The position numbers and the translations under genes were made by a program. From Ailanthus altissimus (taxonomy: Eukaryota; Streptophyta; Magnoliopsida; Sapindales; Simaroubaceae): DNA of 64,000 bases. Position 1 is the first letter of the stretch; every line of letters begins with the position of its first letter. The notes beneath the pieces were generated by a model that saw nothing but the letters and a program-made list of their open reading frames with translations, searched no databases and had not been told where the DNA came from. Below, piece by piece: positions 1-12,419 of this stretch. The stretch spans positions 10,000,001 to 10,064,000 of the forward strand of contig OX327712.1 in the NCBI GenBank assembly GCA_946807835.1. Reading direction: 5' to 3'.

Positions 1-360
1 AGAGTGAATACTTAATTTGTAAAAGGGTATTTGTTCTTGTCTGGGTGAAAGAGTAAGGCCAGTTTACAGTACTATAACAAAAGAGTCAAGGCCTAGATCC
101 GAGTAGCTGCCTACCAGTAGAAGGTCGCCAAATATTATAACAAAAGAGTCAAGGCAAAAGAATTTAGGGAATGCGACCTAGTGCTAAGAGAAGTTGTGCT
201 GAATATGAAAGACACGGCAGATGGGGTCCTTGGACCAATCTGGGAAGGCCCGTACAAGGTCATCAAATGCATCATGAGAGTCTATGAGCTTGAAGAAGCA
301 GATGGACGGGTTGTGAGAAAACCATAGAATAATGAGCTGCTAAAGAAATACTATTCTTAA
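1..360 (+). pseudogene. Ty3/gypsy integrase C-terminus (Tat/Ogre type), remnant
   Basis: In the plus frame ending at the TAA of 358-360 the translation carries the run YYNKRVKAKEFRECDLVLR, followed by the GPY/F module GPIWEGPYKV. These are hallmarks of the C-terminal end of plant Ty3/gypsy integrases, which insert the cDNA copy into the genome. The frame holds stops (for example TAG near 326), and the stretch AACAAAAGAGTCAAGGC appears twice (about 76 and 139), so it is decayed. The upstream pol lies outside the window. The wording of the motif fits the Tat/Ogre lineage (inference). Confidence 0.8.
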
Positions 361-535
361 ACTTTTTATTTTTTCTACATTACTTATTTTCTATATAAGG
401 ACACCATTTTTAATAAAATCGTCATTTCCTTGCATGTACCTCTATGTGAATGATTGCTCAGAATTTGGGACTAAGTAATCGCAAACATCAGCAAATTAAA
501 TAATAGTACAACTGCCTCTAAATTTATACGCCATA
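361..535. other. 3' untranslated region of the gypsy element
   Basis: AT-rich sequence between the integrase stop and the tandem-repeat array. No reading frame or RNA gene is seen. By position it belongs to the 3' region of the gypsy element. Confidence 0.4.
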
Positions 536-820
536 AAGAGGTGGCACTCATGAGATTACCTATAGAAGATTGGACTGGGTAAGACTTAGTGAGGTATACC
601 CTATAGATGTGCAACATATAGTTCATATGGTGGAGGCACTCATGAGATTACCTACAGATCACCAGACCGAGTAAAGCTCTATGAGGTGTACCCAACGAAT
701 ATATATCTTTAAAGATATTGAAGACTCGTAAGATGGTAGCATTCATGAGATTACCCACAAACCACTGGACAGAGTAAGGCTTAGTGAGATGTAGCCGATG
801 AGGATAATTATAAAGACCTA
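536..820 (+). repeat. Tandem repeat array, left part (three units)
   Basis: Three degenerate units begin near 538, 629 and 732. Each has a core close to GGCACTCATGAGATTACC, then a segment like GTAAGGCTTAGTGAGGTATACC. The period is about 91-103 bp. The same repeat continues at 7914-8280, so the array was cut by the Athila-like insertion. Tandem repeats between pol and the 3' LTR are common in Tat/Ogre-type gypsy elements. Confidence 0.85.
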
Positions 821-2227
821 TGATAGAGGCATACATGCGCTAGTATATTTAGTCTCCAACTTTTGTATTTTGCTCCAACTCATAAATATTTAGCTATTTA
901 ATTGTGTTTTCGATCATAAATAGGTGCACGATAAAAAATGAGAAGCATAAGAAAAAATAAAAGGTGAAACGGACGCAAAACAAATGAGATACGCTCAAAT
1001 TTTGAGACCCGACAAAATAGGTATAGGTGCCATAGCACCTAGGGTTAGACGCCGTGGCACCCGATTCCCAAAAGTGGAGTGTCATGGCTCTCCAGCAAGG
1101 AACAGCCCCCTTGTTGTTTCAAGTGCAAATGCCACAGCATTCATTCCCAACGCTGCAATGTTCACGCGATAAGTTTTATATTTTCCTTTTTAGACTCCTA
1201 GTTCGACTTAGATTCAAATTTCCTCATCCATAGGGTTTCTAATACCTATAAAAACACACTTTCAAGTGAAAAAATAGAGACTTTAGAGAGGCAAAAATTT
1301 AGGAAAAGAATTCACAACACAAAATCAAATATCAAAGCCAAAGATTGAAGAATCAAGATAAAGATTCAAGATTCAAGTTAAAGAAAAGCGAGAAGCACAT
1401 AAATGAGTCACTTTGATTAGTTTTTCTACTCTTTTTTTTATCATTATATTCTTGTTCTTACTGATCTTTATGAATTGATTGGATACTTTTGATTTTGTGA
1501 TGGGCTAAATTGTTCATCTAGGGTTAGACTATGTGAGCCTAGTATGGATTTGAATTTTGTCAATTTGAAGTTTATGAACTGAATACATATAATTGATTTA
1601 TTCTATCTTGTGTTTACTGTTTTCATTATACCTGATCAATATTTTGAATGATTAAGGGACCATGATAAACTTGACGTAGGGATTCATGTGTTTAGCCTAT
1701 GATAGTTTGATGTATGATTATAGGGTAACAACTATGAGTTTTATTTAGGATAGATATATACCTAAATGGCATGTATGGTATAATTTAGACTTGATCTTAA
1801 TAAATTACATTCTAATTTGATTACCATAGACATATAGATAATTGTTGAATGCGTAATATAGTCACTTGACCATCGACAGAGATTTATAATGAGATTAGTG
1901 TCTAAGTTAACAATTTATATTAAGGGATAAACTAAGTGGTTAATGAATCCATGAAATACTAGGGGATGAGTCTGTACCTTAGATTATTATCCTTTGGTAA
2001 ATTTATTTCTTTGTTGTTTGCTATTTATATTTAGTTTAATTTGATAGAATTAAGTTAATTAAATTTCATATTTTAGTTTTCTAAATAAAAGTTAAGTATG
2101 TATAATTTTAGTAATTGATTGACAGAAATAGATCGTATAGTCTCTGTAGGAATGATATCTGAACTTAAATCCTATATTAATTAATACGATAGCATGCATT
2201 TACGCTTAGCTAGTATAGCACTCATCA
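821..2227 (+). repeat. 5' LTR of Athila-like element
   Basis: It begins TGAT and ends ATCA, and it aligns along its whole length with 6551-7913. Compared with the 3' LTR it has an extra 8 bases just after the TGAT start. A TATA-like CCTATAAAAAC near 1246 is a candidate promoter. Confidence 0.85.
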
Positions 2228-2233
2228 AGATTT

Positions 2234-2251
2234 TGGCACCATTGCCGATGA
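2234..2251 (+). other. Primer-binding site of Athila-like element
   Basis: TGGCACCATTGCCGATGA lies six bases after the 5' LTR. It is a mildly mutated form of the Athila consensus TGGCGCCGTTGCCGGGGA, which pairs with the 3' end of a tRNA (Asp type). Confidence 0.75.
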
Positions 2252-2423
2252 CTATTTCTATCTATTCTTATATCAATATTAATACCAAGCTACTTGCTAT
2301 TAATTCAGATTTTATTCTTTTTGTTTTATTTTTGTTTTAGCTATTTTCTTCTTTTTACTTTGATTTTCTTTTTATATTGCTTTGACAAATCATACTATAG
2401 AGGGAAACAATGATAACATCAAC

Positions 2424-3310
2424 AATCCTATCCTTGAGCTTATAAAGCCACAGAGGGTGTTAAGAGAGTATGTTCTCCCAACTACCGATGGTGTGCAATC
2501 TAGTATTCGATTACTAACCATTATTACCAATAACTTTGAGATAAAGTCAAATATTATTTAAATGCTAAAAGAGACTGTACAGTTCAGCGAAGCCCCTAAT
2601 GACGATCCAAACATGCATATCATAAATTTCTTAGAAATTTGTGATACTTTCAAATAGAACGGAGTCTCTGATGATGCCATTAGATTGAGACTATTCCTTT
2701 TCTCATTAAGAGACAAAGTAAAGAGTTGGTTGATGTCATTGCCGTTAGGATCCATATCAACGTGGGAAGATTTAGCACATAAGTTTTTAGCCAAGTTTTT
2801 TCCACTATTGAAGACAGCAAAAATGAGGTATGACATCACCTCATTTAGTTAAATTGACAGAGAGTCGTTGTACGAGGACTTGGAGCACTTCAACGACATG
2901 TTAAAGAAATTTACTCATTATAGAGTCCCTAAATGGCTATTAGTCCAAATGTTCTACAATGAATTAGTAGGTCATTTAAAGATTATTGTAGATGCCACTG
3001 CTGGAGGATCTTTAATGAATAAGTCTGCGGATAAGGCTTATGATCTATTAGAAGAGATGGCGTCAAACAGCTACCAATGACCAGTTGAGAAAGTTACACC
3101 TAAGAGAGTCATCGGTATACATGAGATTGACGCATTCAATGCATTGGCAGCGCAAATCAACATCTTATCCAAAATATTTGATGCATTGAACGCCGTTAAA
3201 ACTCAATAAGTGACATGCGATTTTTGTGGTGATAACCATATAAATAGGCGATGTATGAAAGCAATGAATTATGTAGGCAAGAGAGGAAGCCAACTTTGAA
3301 AGACATGTTT
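2424..3310 (+). pseudogene. Athila-type gag, broken
   Basis: One main plus frame gives an Athila Gag. Key stretches are LREYVLPT, then FLEICDTFK, VSDDAIRLRLF, LAHKFLAKFFP, WLLVQMFYNEL and DATAGGSLMNK, and near the C-terminus a zinc-knuckle CDFCGDNHINRRC (C-x2-C-x3-H-x4-C). Gag forms the virus-like particle and binds element RNA. Several in-frame stops (for example TAA near 2558, TAG near 2656, TAA near 3208) break the frame, so no full Gag can be made. The order and wording of the motifs fit Athila Gag well. Confidence 0.85.
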
Positions 3311-3778
3311 ATACAATATATAAAGTCCAACGAGGCTATCCTACAGAATTATTTAGCATCATTGAAGAATTCGAAGGTATAAATGGGATAACTTGCTGCT
3401 GCCATAAACAAGCGATCTCAAGGCACTTTACCAAGTGATACCAAGATAAATCCAATAGGAAGTGTGAAGTAATGCCAATAGTCGTCAACTTATGAAGTGG
3501 TAAGATCTTACATGACAATACACCACAACCACTAATTCCAAAGATGAAAGAAAAGGTGAGGGTTGAACAACAAGATGATGTACAATCATTTAAACCACCT
3601 ATTCCTTTTCCTCAAAGGCTACAAGGTGCCAAGTGCTGAAACTAAAAAATTACAGCAAGGCAATCCTGAAAGTGTAGAAAATAAAGATGGGCAGCATATA
3701 AATGCAGAAAATATTACAAGAAATGTGCAAAAATAGTCCTTGTAGTCATTTACACCTCCACTACCATTTCTACAGAGG

Positions 3779-4342
3779 CTGCAAAATAAGATATTAGATA
3801 AACAATTCTCTAAATTCTTTGATGTTTTTAAGAAATTATATATTAATCTCCCTTTTGTAAATGCTCTTGAACAAACGCCTAGTTACGTCAAATTCATAAA
3901 GAGTATCCTTTCCAAGAAGATAAAAGTAAAGGATTATAAAATTGTAGCATTGACAGATGAGTGTAGTACTATTCTTCAAAAGAAGCTGCCTTCTAAGCTC
4001 AAAGATCCTAAAAGATTTACCATACCGTGCTTTATTAGCAATCATGACCTTGGAAAAGCTCTATGCAATCTAAGAGTGAGTATCAATCTTATACCCCTCT
4101 CTATCCATAATAAGTTATGTTTGAGAGAAGTGAAACCGGTTAATATCATACTTCAACTTGTTAATCGCTCTCTCTTCTACCCGAATGGAATTATTGAAGA
4201 CGTGCTAATAAAGGTGGATAAGTTCATCTTCCCTGTAGATTTCATTTTTCTAGACATGGAAGAAGATAAGGAGATCCCCATCATCCTTGGCAGACCCTTC
4301 CTAGCCATGGGACATACGGTCATTGATGTTCAAAAATGAGAA
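3779..4342 (+). pseudogene. Athila-type retropepsin region, catalytic Asp lost
   Basis: The plus frame reads through PPLPFLQRLQNK, LPFVNALEQTPSYVKFI, DECSTILQKKLPSKLKDP and PIILGRPFLAMGHTVIDVQK, the usual Athila sequence around the aspartic protease. The active-site motif, normally ALCDLGASIN, reads ALCNLRVSIN here. The codon at 4067-4069 is AAT (Asn) in place of Asp, and the following Gly is Arg, so the enzyme would be inactive. The frame is open from about 3950 to 4339, unusually long for a decayed element, and stops at TGA 4337-4339. Confidence 0.85.
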
Positions 4343-4684
4343 ATGACCATGAGGGTACAAAATGACACTACGACATTCAAAGTCTTCAAAGAGATCAAGT
4401 TGCCATCTGAGATTGAAGACTGTTGCAGCATTAACAAGATGCATCTACATGCCAAAGAGCTCAAAGACATGGAGATGTTGAATCCTCACATCAAAAAGAA
4501 GGTGTTAAGGCATAAAAAGAAAAGAAAAAAGAAGAAGAAGAAGAAGAAGAATGAGGAGGAGGAGAAGCAGTACGATGACAAGATCGAAGAGAATAGCACA
4601 AAAAAGACACTTCACCGATCTAAGTTCAAGTTTTTCTGGAGAAGTACAAGGAGAATAAGACGAAAGTTGTTACCCAAGATCTAA
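4343..4684 (+). pseudogene. Post-protease region with Lys/Glu-rich repeat
   Basis: The frame continues from the protease region (MTMRVQNDTTTFKVFKEIK) and then runs into a low-complexity Lys/Glu tract encoded by a GAA/AAG microsatellite (about 4520-4568). In complete Athila elements the pol domains follow a similar charged linker; here no reverse transcriptase motif follows. It is probably only the linker left after an internal deletion. Confidence 0.6.
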
Positions 4685-6528
4685 TAAAAAGGATGCGGAA
4701 ACTAAAAGAAAGGAATCCTAGCAAGCTTACATACAAATATGCTTCTACTATTAACTTTGATCCTCTAAAAGAGTAGGAAAAAACTCCGTCAAGCTGACGA
4801 CGCTAAATCAAGCGCTTCTTGAGTGGCAACCCAAGTAATTTTTATTTTTATATGCTTATTTTCAGTTTTAGTAATGTTAGTTTCTTTTTTGTTTAGGAAT
4901 AAATCAGTAAGTTAAGCATTCAAAGAAACAGTATGAGCAATTACAAGTGTTAGGGGCAAAGAAACACCGTTGTCTAATCAATAAACCACAACGCTACACT
5001 ACTTCAACTTCAGTTACTAAGAGAGTTTCACTTACTTTTAAATTTATTTTTAGGCATTGAGGACAATGTCTAATTTAAGTATGGGTATGGGAAACATATT
5101 ACATATGTTTATTTTTGTTGCTTATATTGATTAGTTATCTTGTATGGTAGATTTTTTTTTTTTTTTAGTGTTAAGTTTTAGTTTAGATGATGATCATTAG
5201 TCTATGATAAGAAATAAAATATTGGCTAAATTTATTTTTACAAGTTCTTAGGAAACAATAGATATTTGGACTACTCATCATTCCCTATTTGGTAATGGGG
5301 GCACAAAAAGACCGATCTTTCTCGAGAACTTCGGTTCTTTTCTAGGGCCAAGGCCTGTTCTGCTACACTTTTTTCCCCATCCAGGTTGGCTCTTTAAGAT
5401 AATTCTTATATCATGAATCTTGAACTGATTTCAACTTTATTTTTGATCACTTATTCTTTAGCACATTGAGATTCTTGAGCACATAGAGATAAGCATGTAT
5501 TAGTTGAATTTTTTGCTTATAGATACTTTTTTGCTCAAGTAGTATACTATGGTCTCGATGACAAACACTCTAAAACTTGCTTAATTACTTCTTGAAGTGA
5601 AATCCTAGGAATCACATGAATAGAAAAATGACATTAGGTCATCTTTGAATCGATTGAGCCTTTTTTAACCTACCTTATATGTATATTTATCCCTAGTCAC
5701 TCCGTTTGAACCTAAATACCTATTTTTTTCTGTTTAACCACATTACAAGATGTAAGACTTTTTTTACTTATTTATCCTAAAATCTACCGGTAGCACCAGA
5801 AACTTTGAGTTTAATTAGAAATATTCTTAAAAAAAAAAAGGTTGTATGTGTGAAAAGGGTAATACAATAAAAAGCAATATATCTTATCAATTTAAATTTG
5901 GGGTTACAAAAAAAAGCTTTAAATGAATAATACCCTCAACTTAAGAAAAAGAAGAATATCTATACAAGAATGATTAAAAGAAAAATGGGAATATCATAAG
6001 TTTAGAAGGGGAGGGGAGAAGAATGAATCAAGAGATTTCTAAGTCTAGTCTAAGTGTTCATGATGTAATGTGAACTTCATATGTATATCTTTATATCCTA
6101 CCTTGACCTTAGCCTTACATTACAAGGTAATTAAAGTCCTAAATAGATCTCTAAACATGTGTATTTCTACATTAGTGGAGAGTTGTATGACCAGCAAACT
6201 TATACTAGTATTACTAATTAAAATATGTCGAGACATCATCTTTATGTACTTTCTTAAGTATTAAGTAAATTTAAGTTTCATTTGACTATTTATTTGCTTA
6301 TTGCACACACTCACAAGTGATCATTAATACGGGAGAATGAAGGACCTGACGAATGGTAGAATGAATTATTGAAAGTTGTTTATTATATTCTAAAAAAACT
6401 TGTGCTATTTAACAGCCTTTGAGACAATGAGGATGATCATTTAATCAACCGAAGCTTATTTTTAGTTTTTTTTTTAGTATCATGAATAAGTTGTGAATGT
6501 TTTTCTTTATTTTGCTTGAAAATGAGCA
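4685..6528 (+). other. Non-coding 3' interior of Athila-like element
   Basis: No pol domain is recognisable in any frame. The segment includes GCATTGAGGACAATGTCTAA near 5055, a motif typical of the non-coding 3' part of Athila elements, and homopolymer tracts. It is internal sequence of the non-autonomous element. Confidence 0.65.
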
Positions 6529-6533
6529 AAGTC

Positions 6534-6549
6534 TTAAGTTGGGGGGTAT
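6534..6549 (+). other. Polypurine tract of Athila-like element
   Basis: TAAGTTGGGGGGTATA lies immediately before the TGAT start of the 3' LTR and primes plus-strand synthesis. It matches the AAGTTTGGGGG form usual in Athila. Confidence 0.75.
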
Positions 6550-6550
6550 A

Positions 6551-7913
6551 TGATACATGCACTAGTATATTTAGTCTCTAACTTTCATATTTTGCTCCAA
6601 ATCATGAATATTTGACTATTTAATTATGTTTTTTTTATCATAAATAGGTGCACAATAGAAAATGAGACCCATAGGAACAAACAGAAGGTGAAACAGATGC
6701 AAATGAAATAGATACGCTTAAATTACGAGACCCAGCGAAAAAGGTCTAGGCGCCGCGGAGCCCAAGATTAGATGCCGCAACGCTCGATTCTTAAATGTGG
6801 GGTGCTACGGTGTCCACTGCCCAGCTGTGGCGCTCCAGTAAGGAACTGCCCCCTCACTTTTTCAAGTGTGAACGCCGCGATGTTCATATGATAAGTTTTA
6901 TATTTCCCTTTTAAGACTCCTAGTTTGACTTTGATTCAAATCCCCTCGTCTCTAGAGTTTCCAACACCTATAAAATATACACTTTAAAGAGCCCAAATAG
7001 AGATTTTAGAGAGGCAAAAACTTAAAAAAATATCACAACACAAAATTAAAGATCAAAGCTAAAGATTGAAGAACCAAGATCAAGATTCAAGCTTCAAGTC
7101 CAAGAAGAGTGAGTAGCACATCAATGAGTCACTTATGTTCTTGTTCTTGTTGATCTTTATGATTTGGTTGGATTATTTTAGTTTTGTGATGGGGTAAATT
7201 ATTTATCTAGAGTTAGACTATGTGAACCTAGTATGGATTTGGATTGTGTTAATTTTTAGTTTATGAACTTGATACATTCAATTGATTCATTTTATCTCGT
7301 GTTTAATACTTTCATTATACCTGATCAATATTTTGAATGATTAAGGAACCATGATGAACTTGACAAAGGAATTCATGTGTTTAGCTTATGATAGTTTGAT
7401 ACATGATCATAGGGTAATAACTATGAGTTTCATATAGGATAAACATATACCTAGATTGTAGGTATGGTATAATTTAGACTTGATCTTAATGAATTACATT
7501 ATAATTTGATTACTGTAGACATATAGGTGATTGTTAGAATGTATAATATAGTCACTCAACCATCGACGGAGGCTTGTAATGAGATTAGTGTCCAAGCTAA
7601 TAATTTATATTAAGGGATGAACTAAGTGGTTAATGAATCCAATGAAATATTAAGGGAGGAGCCTATACCCTAGATTATTATCCTTTGGTGAATTTATTTC
7701 TTTATTTGTTTGCCATTTAGGTTAAGTTTAATTTTTTAGGTTAATTAAATTTCATATTTTGATTTTGTGAATAAAAGTTAAGTAGGTATAATTTTAGTAA
7801 TTGATTGATAGAATTAAATCGTACAATCTCTGTAGGAACGATATCTGAACTTAAATCTTATATTACTTGATACGATAGCGTATGCTTGTATTTAGCTAGT
7901 ATAGCACTAATCA
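6551..7913 (+). repeat. 3' LTR of Athila-like element
   Basis: It aligns with 821-2227, begins TGATACATGCAC and ends CACTAATCA. A TATA-like CCTATAAAATATAC lies near 6967. It is followed directly by the target duplication ACCCA and then by the interrupted tandem array. Confidence 0.87.
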
Positions 7914-8280
7914 ACCCATGAGATGGTGGCACTCACGAGATTACCCACAGACCACTGGACAAAGTAAGGCTTAGTGAGGTATACCTTACGAGGATAATTA
8001 CAAAGACCCATAAGGGGGCGGCACTCACAAGATTATCCACAGACCACCGTACAGGTAAAGCTCAGTTAGGTATACTTTACAAGGATAATTACGAAGACCT
8101 GTAAGGGGGCGGTACTCACCAAATTACCCAAATACTACTGGATAAGGTAAGGCTCTATGAGGTATATCTTACAAGGGTAATTTGCAAGGATGATTACAAA
8201 GACCCGTAGGGGTCGACACTTACGAGATTACCCATAGACTATCGGATAGGGTAAGACTCAGTGAGGTGTACCCTATGGAC
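7914..8280 (+). repeat. Tandem repeat array, right part (four units)
   Basis: Four more units start near 7922, 8014, 8104 and 8208, with the same core as the units at 536-820. Linkers read like AGGATAATTACAAAGACCC. The array continues the left part across the inserted element. Confidence 0.85.
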
Positions 8281-10030
8281 GTATAATACTTAAAGAGGGA
8301 CTAATAACCGCAAAATGACCAGGTACCTATAACAATCTCAGAAGAAAAATATCGAGAAAAGGTATATGCAAATACATTTTTTTGTTAATGCTCATTAAAA
8401 TTCATTAACTCATGCCTTTCGTGATTTATAAATCATCCTGCTCTACTCAGATTTGATAAACTGACTGGACATAAAGAAATTATTATTTGATTTTTATTAA
8501 TGCAATTTTCTCTTTATGTGTTGAACGTTATTATAAGCTGCTCGCTTGCATTATATTTTTATACTGAACAAGATATTATCCTACGTTGTGAATTATTATG
8601 GAAGAGTAGGTTTACGTCAATGTTCGTCAAGGCAAATATAAAAGAGCAAGATTCACAAACATGTTTCAACACAAAGATATGAAAAAAAAGCTGTTTATAT
8701 TCATTAATAAAAGAAATTACAAAAGTTTAGAAGAAAAAAAAATACAACAGAAAAGACATCGGCTCATGTTGCTGGAGCCTTGTCGGTTGCCTCTAAATCT
8801 ACTACAATGGCCCCACAAGATTTATGTCAACATAAAGAGGATCGGCCATGGTAGAAGCATTGATTGGAGCAAAAGGATCAGCTGGGGTAGCATTAACAGG
8901 TCCTACAAACTAAACATGAGTAGCAGTAACAGAAGTAAAGATTTTGAGCAGGTATCGGGAGCGAAGACCCAAGCAAGCATAAATAAAATAATTTCCAGTT
9001 TTGAATAAATCAAAACTAGAAAGTGGTGGAACCCTATTCCCGCCCCCCAAAAAATAAATTACCACAAGGCCTAACCCTTACAGGCTCAAGAAGCTTAGCC
9101 CTTCGAGGAAGTTTTTTGTAGGCTAACATCGAGGGTCCAAGCCCAAGACAGTAGGGGTCACTAGGAAGATGTTGGAACCAGGAATAAGGATAAACTTCTA
9201 ATGAGAAATCCGCTCAATTGCTTGAATTAGGTCCAGCTAGAGACATATGTATATCACCCTTATATACTCCCGACTGAGCCGACCTAGATTAAAAACCCCT
9301 ACAACCAAGAAAACAGGACAAGGGAACCAGATTGCTACAAGTACCGGGTCAGCTGCATGCCGAATAGCTTATACATTTTGACTTGATACTACAACGAAAT
9401 AAAATTAGACCAACATGGATGAAGTACGTCATAAGTAGACCAGCTCGATAGGAGATGTTGAACCACTGTGACAATAAAAGTGTAGCCAAATCACTACCGG
9501 ACTGAACATAGAAATAATCAAGCTTATTATAGAAACAGGTTTAAAAAGAAACTAGTATTATAAAAGAAATAAAGTTATGAGGAAAGAAGAACTACAATGT
9601 TTTTAGGAAAGAATCCTTCAAATCATGCCAAGAGATTAAGATTACTCAAAATTAGCAAGATTTACTCAACTCAATCACAACACCGACGAAGATAAGCACA
9701 AAGAATAATCCCAAAAGACAGATGCTATAAATATGTAAGAAAACCACAAACGAAGAAACTTAAGAGAAATCTTCTAGTACGAAATTCTAAATTCTAGTTT
9801 TCAATACCTTTATGCAAAAGCTCATCTTCTACAACCTTTCATTATTATTCTCCCAAACCTCACTTAAAATAGTCTATTCTAACTTAAGTATCGGAGAGTT
9901 TTCACCGGAACTTACTCCGACGAGATCTTAACGTTGTTTCAAGTGTTTTGTAGGTATTCTACTATCACTAGCAAAGAAAAAATTCAGATTCCAACCTTCA
10001 GGCCCAATAAAAACAAAGCTCAACATGCTG
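8281..10030 (+). mobile_element. Terminal part / LTR-like tail of the outer gypsy element
   Basis: No complete gene is present. The open stretch at 8661-9008 has no recognisable domain. Around 9830-9960 the phrase ACTTAAGTATCGGAGAG followed by CACCGGAACTTACTCCGACG resembles a signature near the 3' ends of Tat/Ogre-type LTRs in plants. Together with the integrase end and tandem repeats upstream, this suggests the 3' LTR of the same element. LTR borders and target duplication were not found. Confidence 0.45.
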
Positions 10031-10724
10031 ATTCTTATAACAAAATAAATTTAAAACTCGTTGACTCAAAAAATCATTTTTTTTCTGATCAACAAATTTA
10101 AAAAACTCTATAAAATATACCCATCAACATCATATAACAAGTTTAAGTTTACAATTACAATAAACACAATAATACTAATTTAATTAATATCCGAAATAAT
10201 CTTAAAAGAAAATATAAAAAGCACATAAAATAACTAACATTAAAAAAAACGATTAAAAGAGATGAACGAAATTATTCTTTAATTGTAGGATTAGTAACAA
10301 AACAACATTGTTTTGGCACCTTTAATACACAAATTGATATTATTTTGGTCCTTTTTATAAAAAAATATTAAAATAAATAAATATTTACATTTTTCTGAAG
10401 CGAGTATTTACAAATATTTCATCCAACTCGCACTCATAATCTTATATATCAAATACATTCCAAATTTATTTTAAACTTCACTAAAGTTTTTCAACAAGAT
10501 CAAATACTATTAGTCATTTTGCCCGGGGTGCGTTTGATTTTTTCCAGAAAAAAAAAAGTCGGTTTTGCACACGATCTTGTAATAAGACAAGTTTGGCGCT
10601 TAAAAGAACTAAAATCAATTTAAGAATCAAAACAATTTTGTAAAATTTACAAATATATCATTTACAATTTACTGTATTCAACTTCTCATTTTGTCTGACA
10701 ACATAAGAACCCTTAACGTATCAC

Positions 10725-10728
<4 letters not shown>
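10031..10728. other. AT-rich intergenic DNA
   Basis: Very AT-rich, with no reading frame, RNA gene or repeat border that I can support. Confidence 0.4.

Positions 10729-10767
<39 letters not shown>
10729..10767. repeat. (AT)n microsatellite
   Basis: An uninterrupted run of alternating T and A of roughly 38 bases. Confidence 0.95.
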
Positions 10768-10768
<1 letters not shown>

Positions 10769-12419
10769 CTTCTCTTTCACCGGAGAGATCTCCCCAGTGA
10801 ACAATAGCCTTTTCTTTAATTTTCCCAGTTGCGGACTCTTTTGACCTCTGGTGGTTTTAGGTATAGTTTTTTTTTTATTGGTGATTTTCTCCACCCATAT
10901 CTTGCTTTTTATCACATCTGTGTGTTGTTCTTGGTCTTGATTTAGTGCAGATCAAAGTCATGGAAAGGTTTGAAGGCATCAAGCATCTTATCAGGTTAAG
11001 AGTCGAGAATGCTGATGGCAGCATCAATTAACAAAGCAACAAGATTATCAAGGATGCAGTGAATTTGGATTTAACATGGCCTCATTTGTTGAAAATGCAT
11101 TGAAGTTACAGAAGTTTTGGCTTTTTAAGCTCTACTACTTGCATGGACTTGAATCTGCCAAGATTTGGTGGCAGCTGTTGTTGTGATCAGTTTCAAATTA
11201 GTTGGAAGAATTTAGAAAATAATTTTCTAACTTGTAATCCTTATGTTATGCATGCTGTCTCATGAATTTTTAATTTTGTTAATTTACGTCCAAGCTAAAA
11301 ATTGCTCTGCAGAGCCCTCTAATTGTTTGGAGGAACTTCTGCTAAATTTGTGTGTTGTATTTTCCCTTGTGGAATGAATACAATATTTTCTTCTCCTCTC
11401 CCCTGCGAAAGAAAATCCAATAAATTTGATTTTTTGTTTTACTAATCCTAGATCTGAACGAACCAATGATACAAAAAAACTTTTTAACTTTTTGTTTTTG
11501 GGAGCTCACAACCTATCCCAATGCATGTAAAAAGGATAAACACATGAAACATATCTGGATTTCTTAAAAGTATCACAAGCAGGGTCACTATCATAAAACA
11601 CATCAGAGAAACCAAAGATTTGTTATGATTATTGACAGAAGAATTGTTCATAAAAATGCACAGAAATGGTTGCAAAACGTTTTTAACCCAAATGGGTTAA
11701 CCATCTATAGTTATTGCATAATCAGTTGACAACAAACAATCAATCAACTACTTTAAAATGAATTTTTATAATTATATGCAATAATGCAGTTATACATTTA
11801 ATTTAAGGACCTTGGCAATTATGTTTCATCAATACCTGATACATGGTAAGATGGTGTCTTTGTGATGCAGACTAGTCCGAGCTGCTGTATCAAGCTGCAG
11901 TTACAGTGTCTTGTTACAGCAAAGCCAGCATTAGAAGATAAATATCGTTGCCATCTGCCAAAGCTACCACCATAACCAAGGAGCTAATGCTATACTTCGC
12001 CACATATCAGCCCCAAATGATATCCAAGCATATACAACATGTGACCCACATGACCATCCTGGCTTAGATTGCTGCAATTAATCACTAAACAGAACATTTC
12101 ATGGTCAACAAATATCTTGAAGCAACAGAATTTTCCAGTATTTGCATTCTTCATACTGTATAAAAGGACTAACAATAAAATATGTTGCTCAACGGCTTCT
12201 CTGTTATGACAACTTTCAGATACAACTATGCCACATATGTTCAATATCGGTGATTTGCATCATCCAGTCATCAGCATCTCTTCTAGAACTGATATACCAG
12301 TGGACAACTTTGCATGTTGTTGGTAAATCCAACAACCATTTCTCAACCAGTAAACTGCTAAGTGGTATATGTTCGTCACTAGCCTCCTACAATAATTGGA
12401 TGTCCAGAGTTCCTATGAA
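10768..12419. other. Intergenic region downstream of EMB976
   Basis: No supported gene. On the plus strand 10960-11030 there is a short open stretch starting MERFEGIKHLIRLRVENADG, but it meets a stop soon and I do not recognise it. The 3' UTR of the minus-strand PPR gene must lie in the right-hand part (below 12420); its end could not be fixed. Confidence 0.4.

Larger units (their letters stand above)
821..7913 (+). mobile_element. Athila-like Ty3/gypsy element lacking RT and integrase
   Basis: An element of about 7.1 kb with two LTRs (821-2227 and 6551-7913), a tRNA-type primer-binding site, gag, a protease-like region and a polypurine tract. Flanking it are ACCTA (816-820) and ACCCA (7914-7918), read as a 5-bp target duplication with one change. 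Between the protease-like region and the polypurine tract only about 1.85 kb of non-coding DNA remains, where an autonomous Athila would carry reverse transcriptase, RNase H and integrase. It resembles the non-autonomous gag-only retrotransposons (TR-GAG type) described in plants. The visible divergence between the LTRs and the stops in gag suggest an old insertion. Confidence 0.85.

Noticed and set aside
8661..9008. Open frame of 115 codons after the tandem array
   Set aside because: No recognisable motif; composition is like the surrounding repeat-derived DNA.
10960..11230. Possible gene starting MERFEGIKHL
   Set aside because: Soon interrupted by stops; no splice pattern or family match could be supported.
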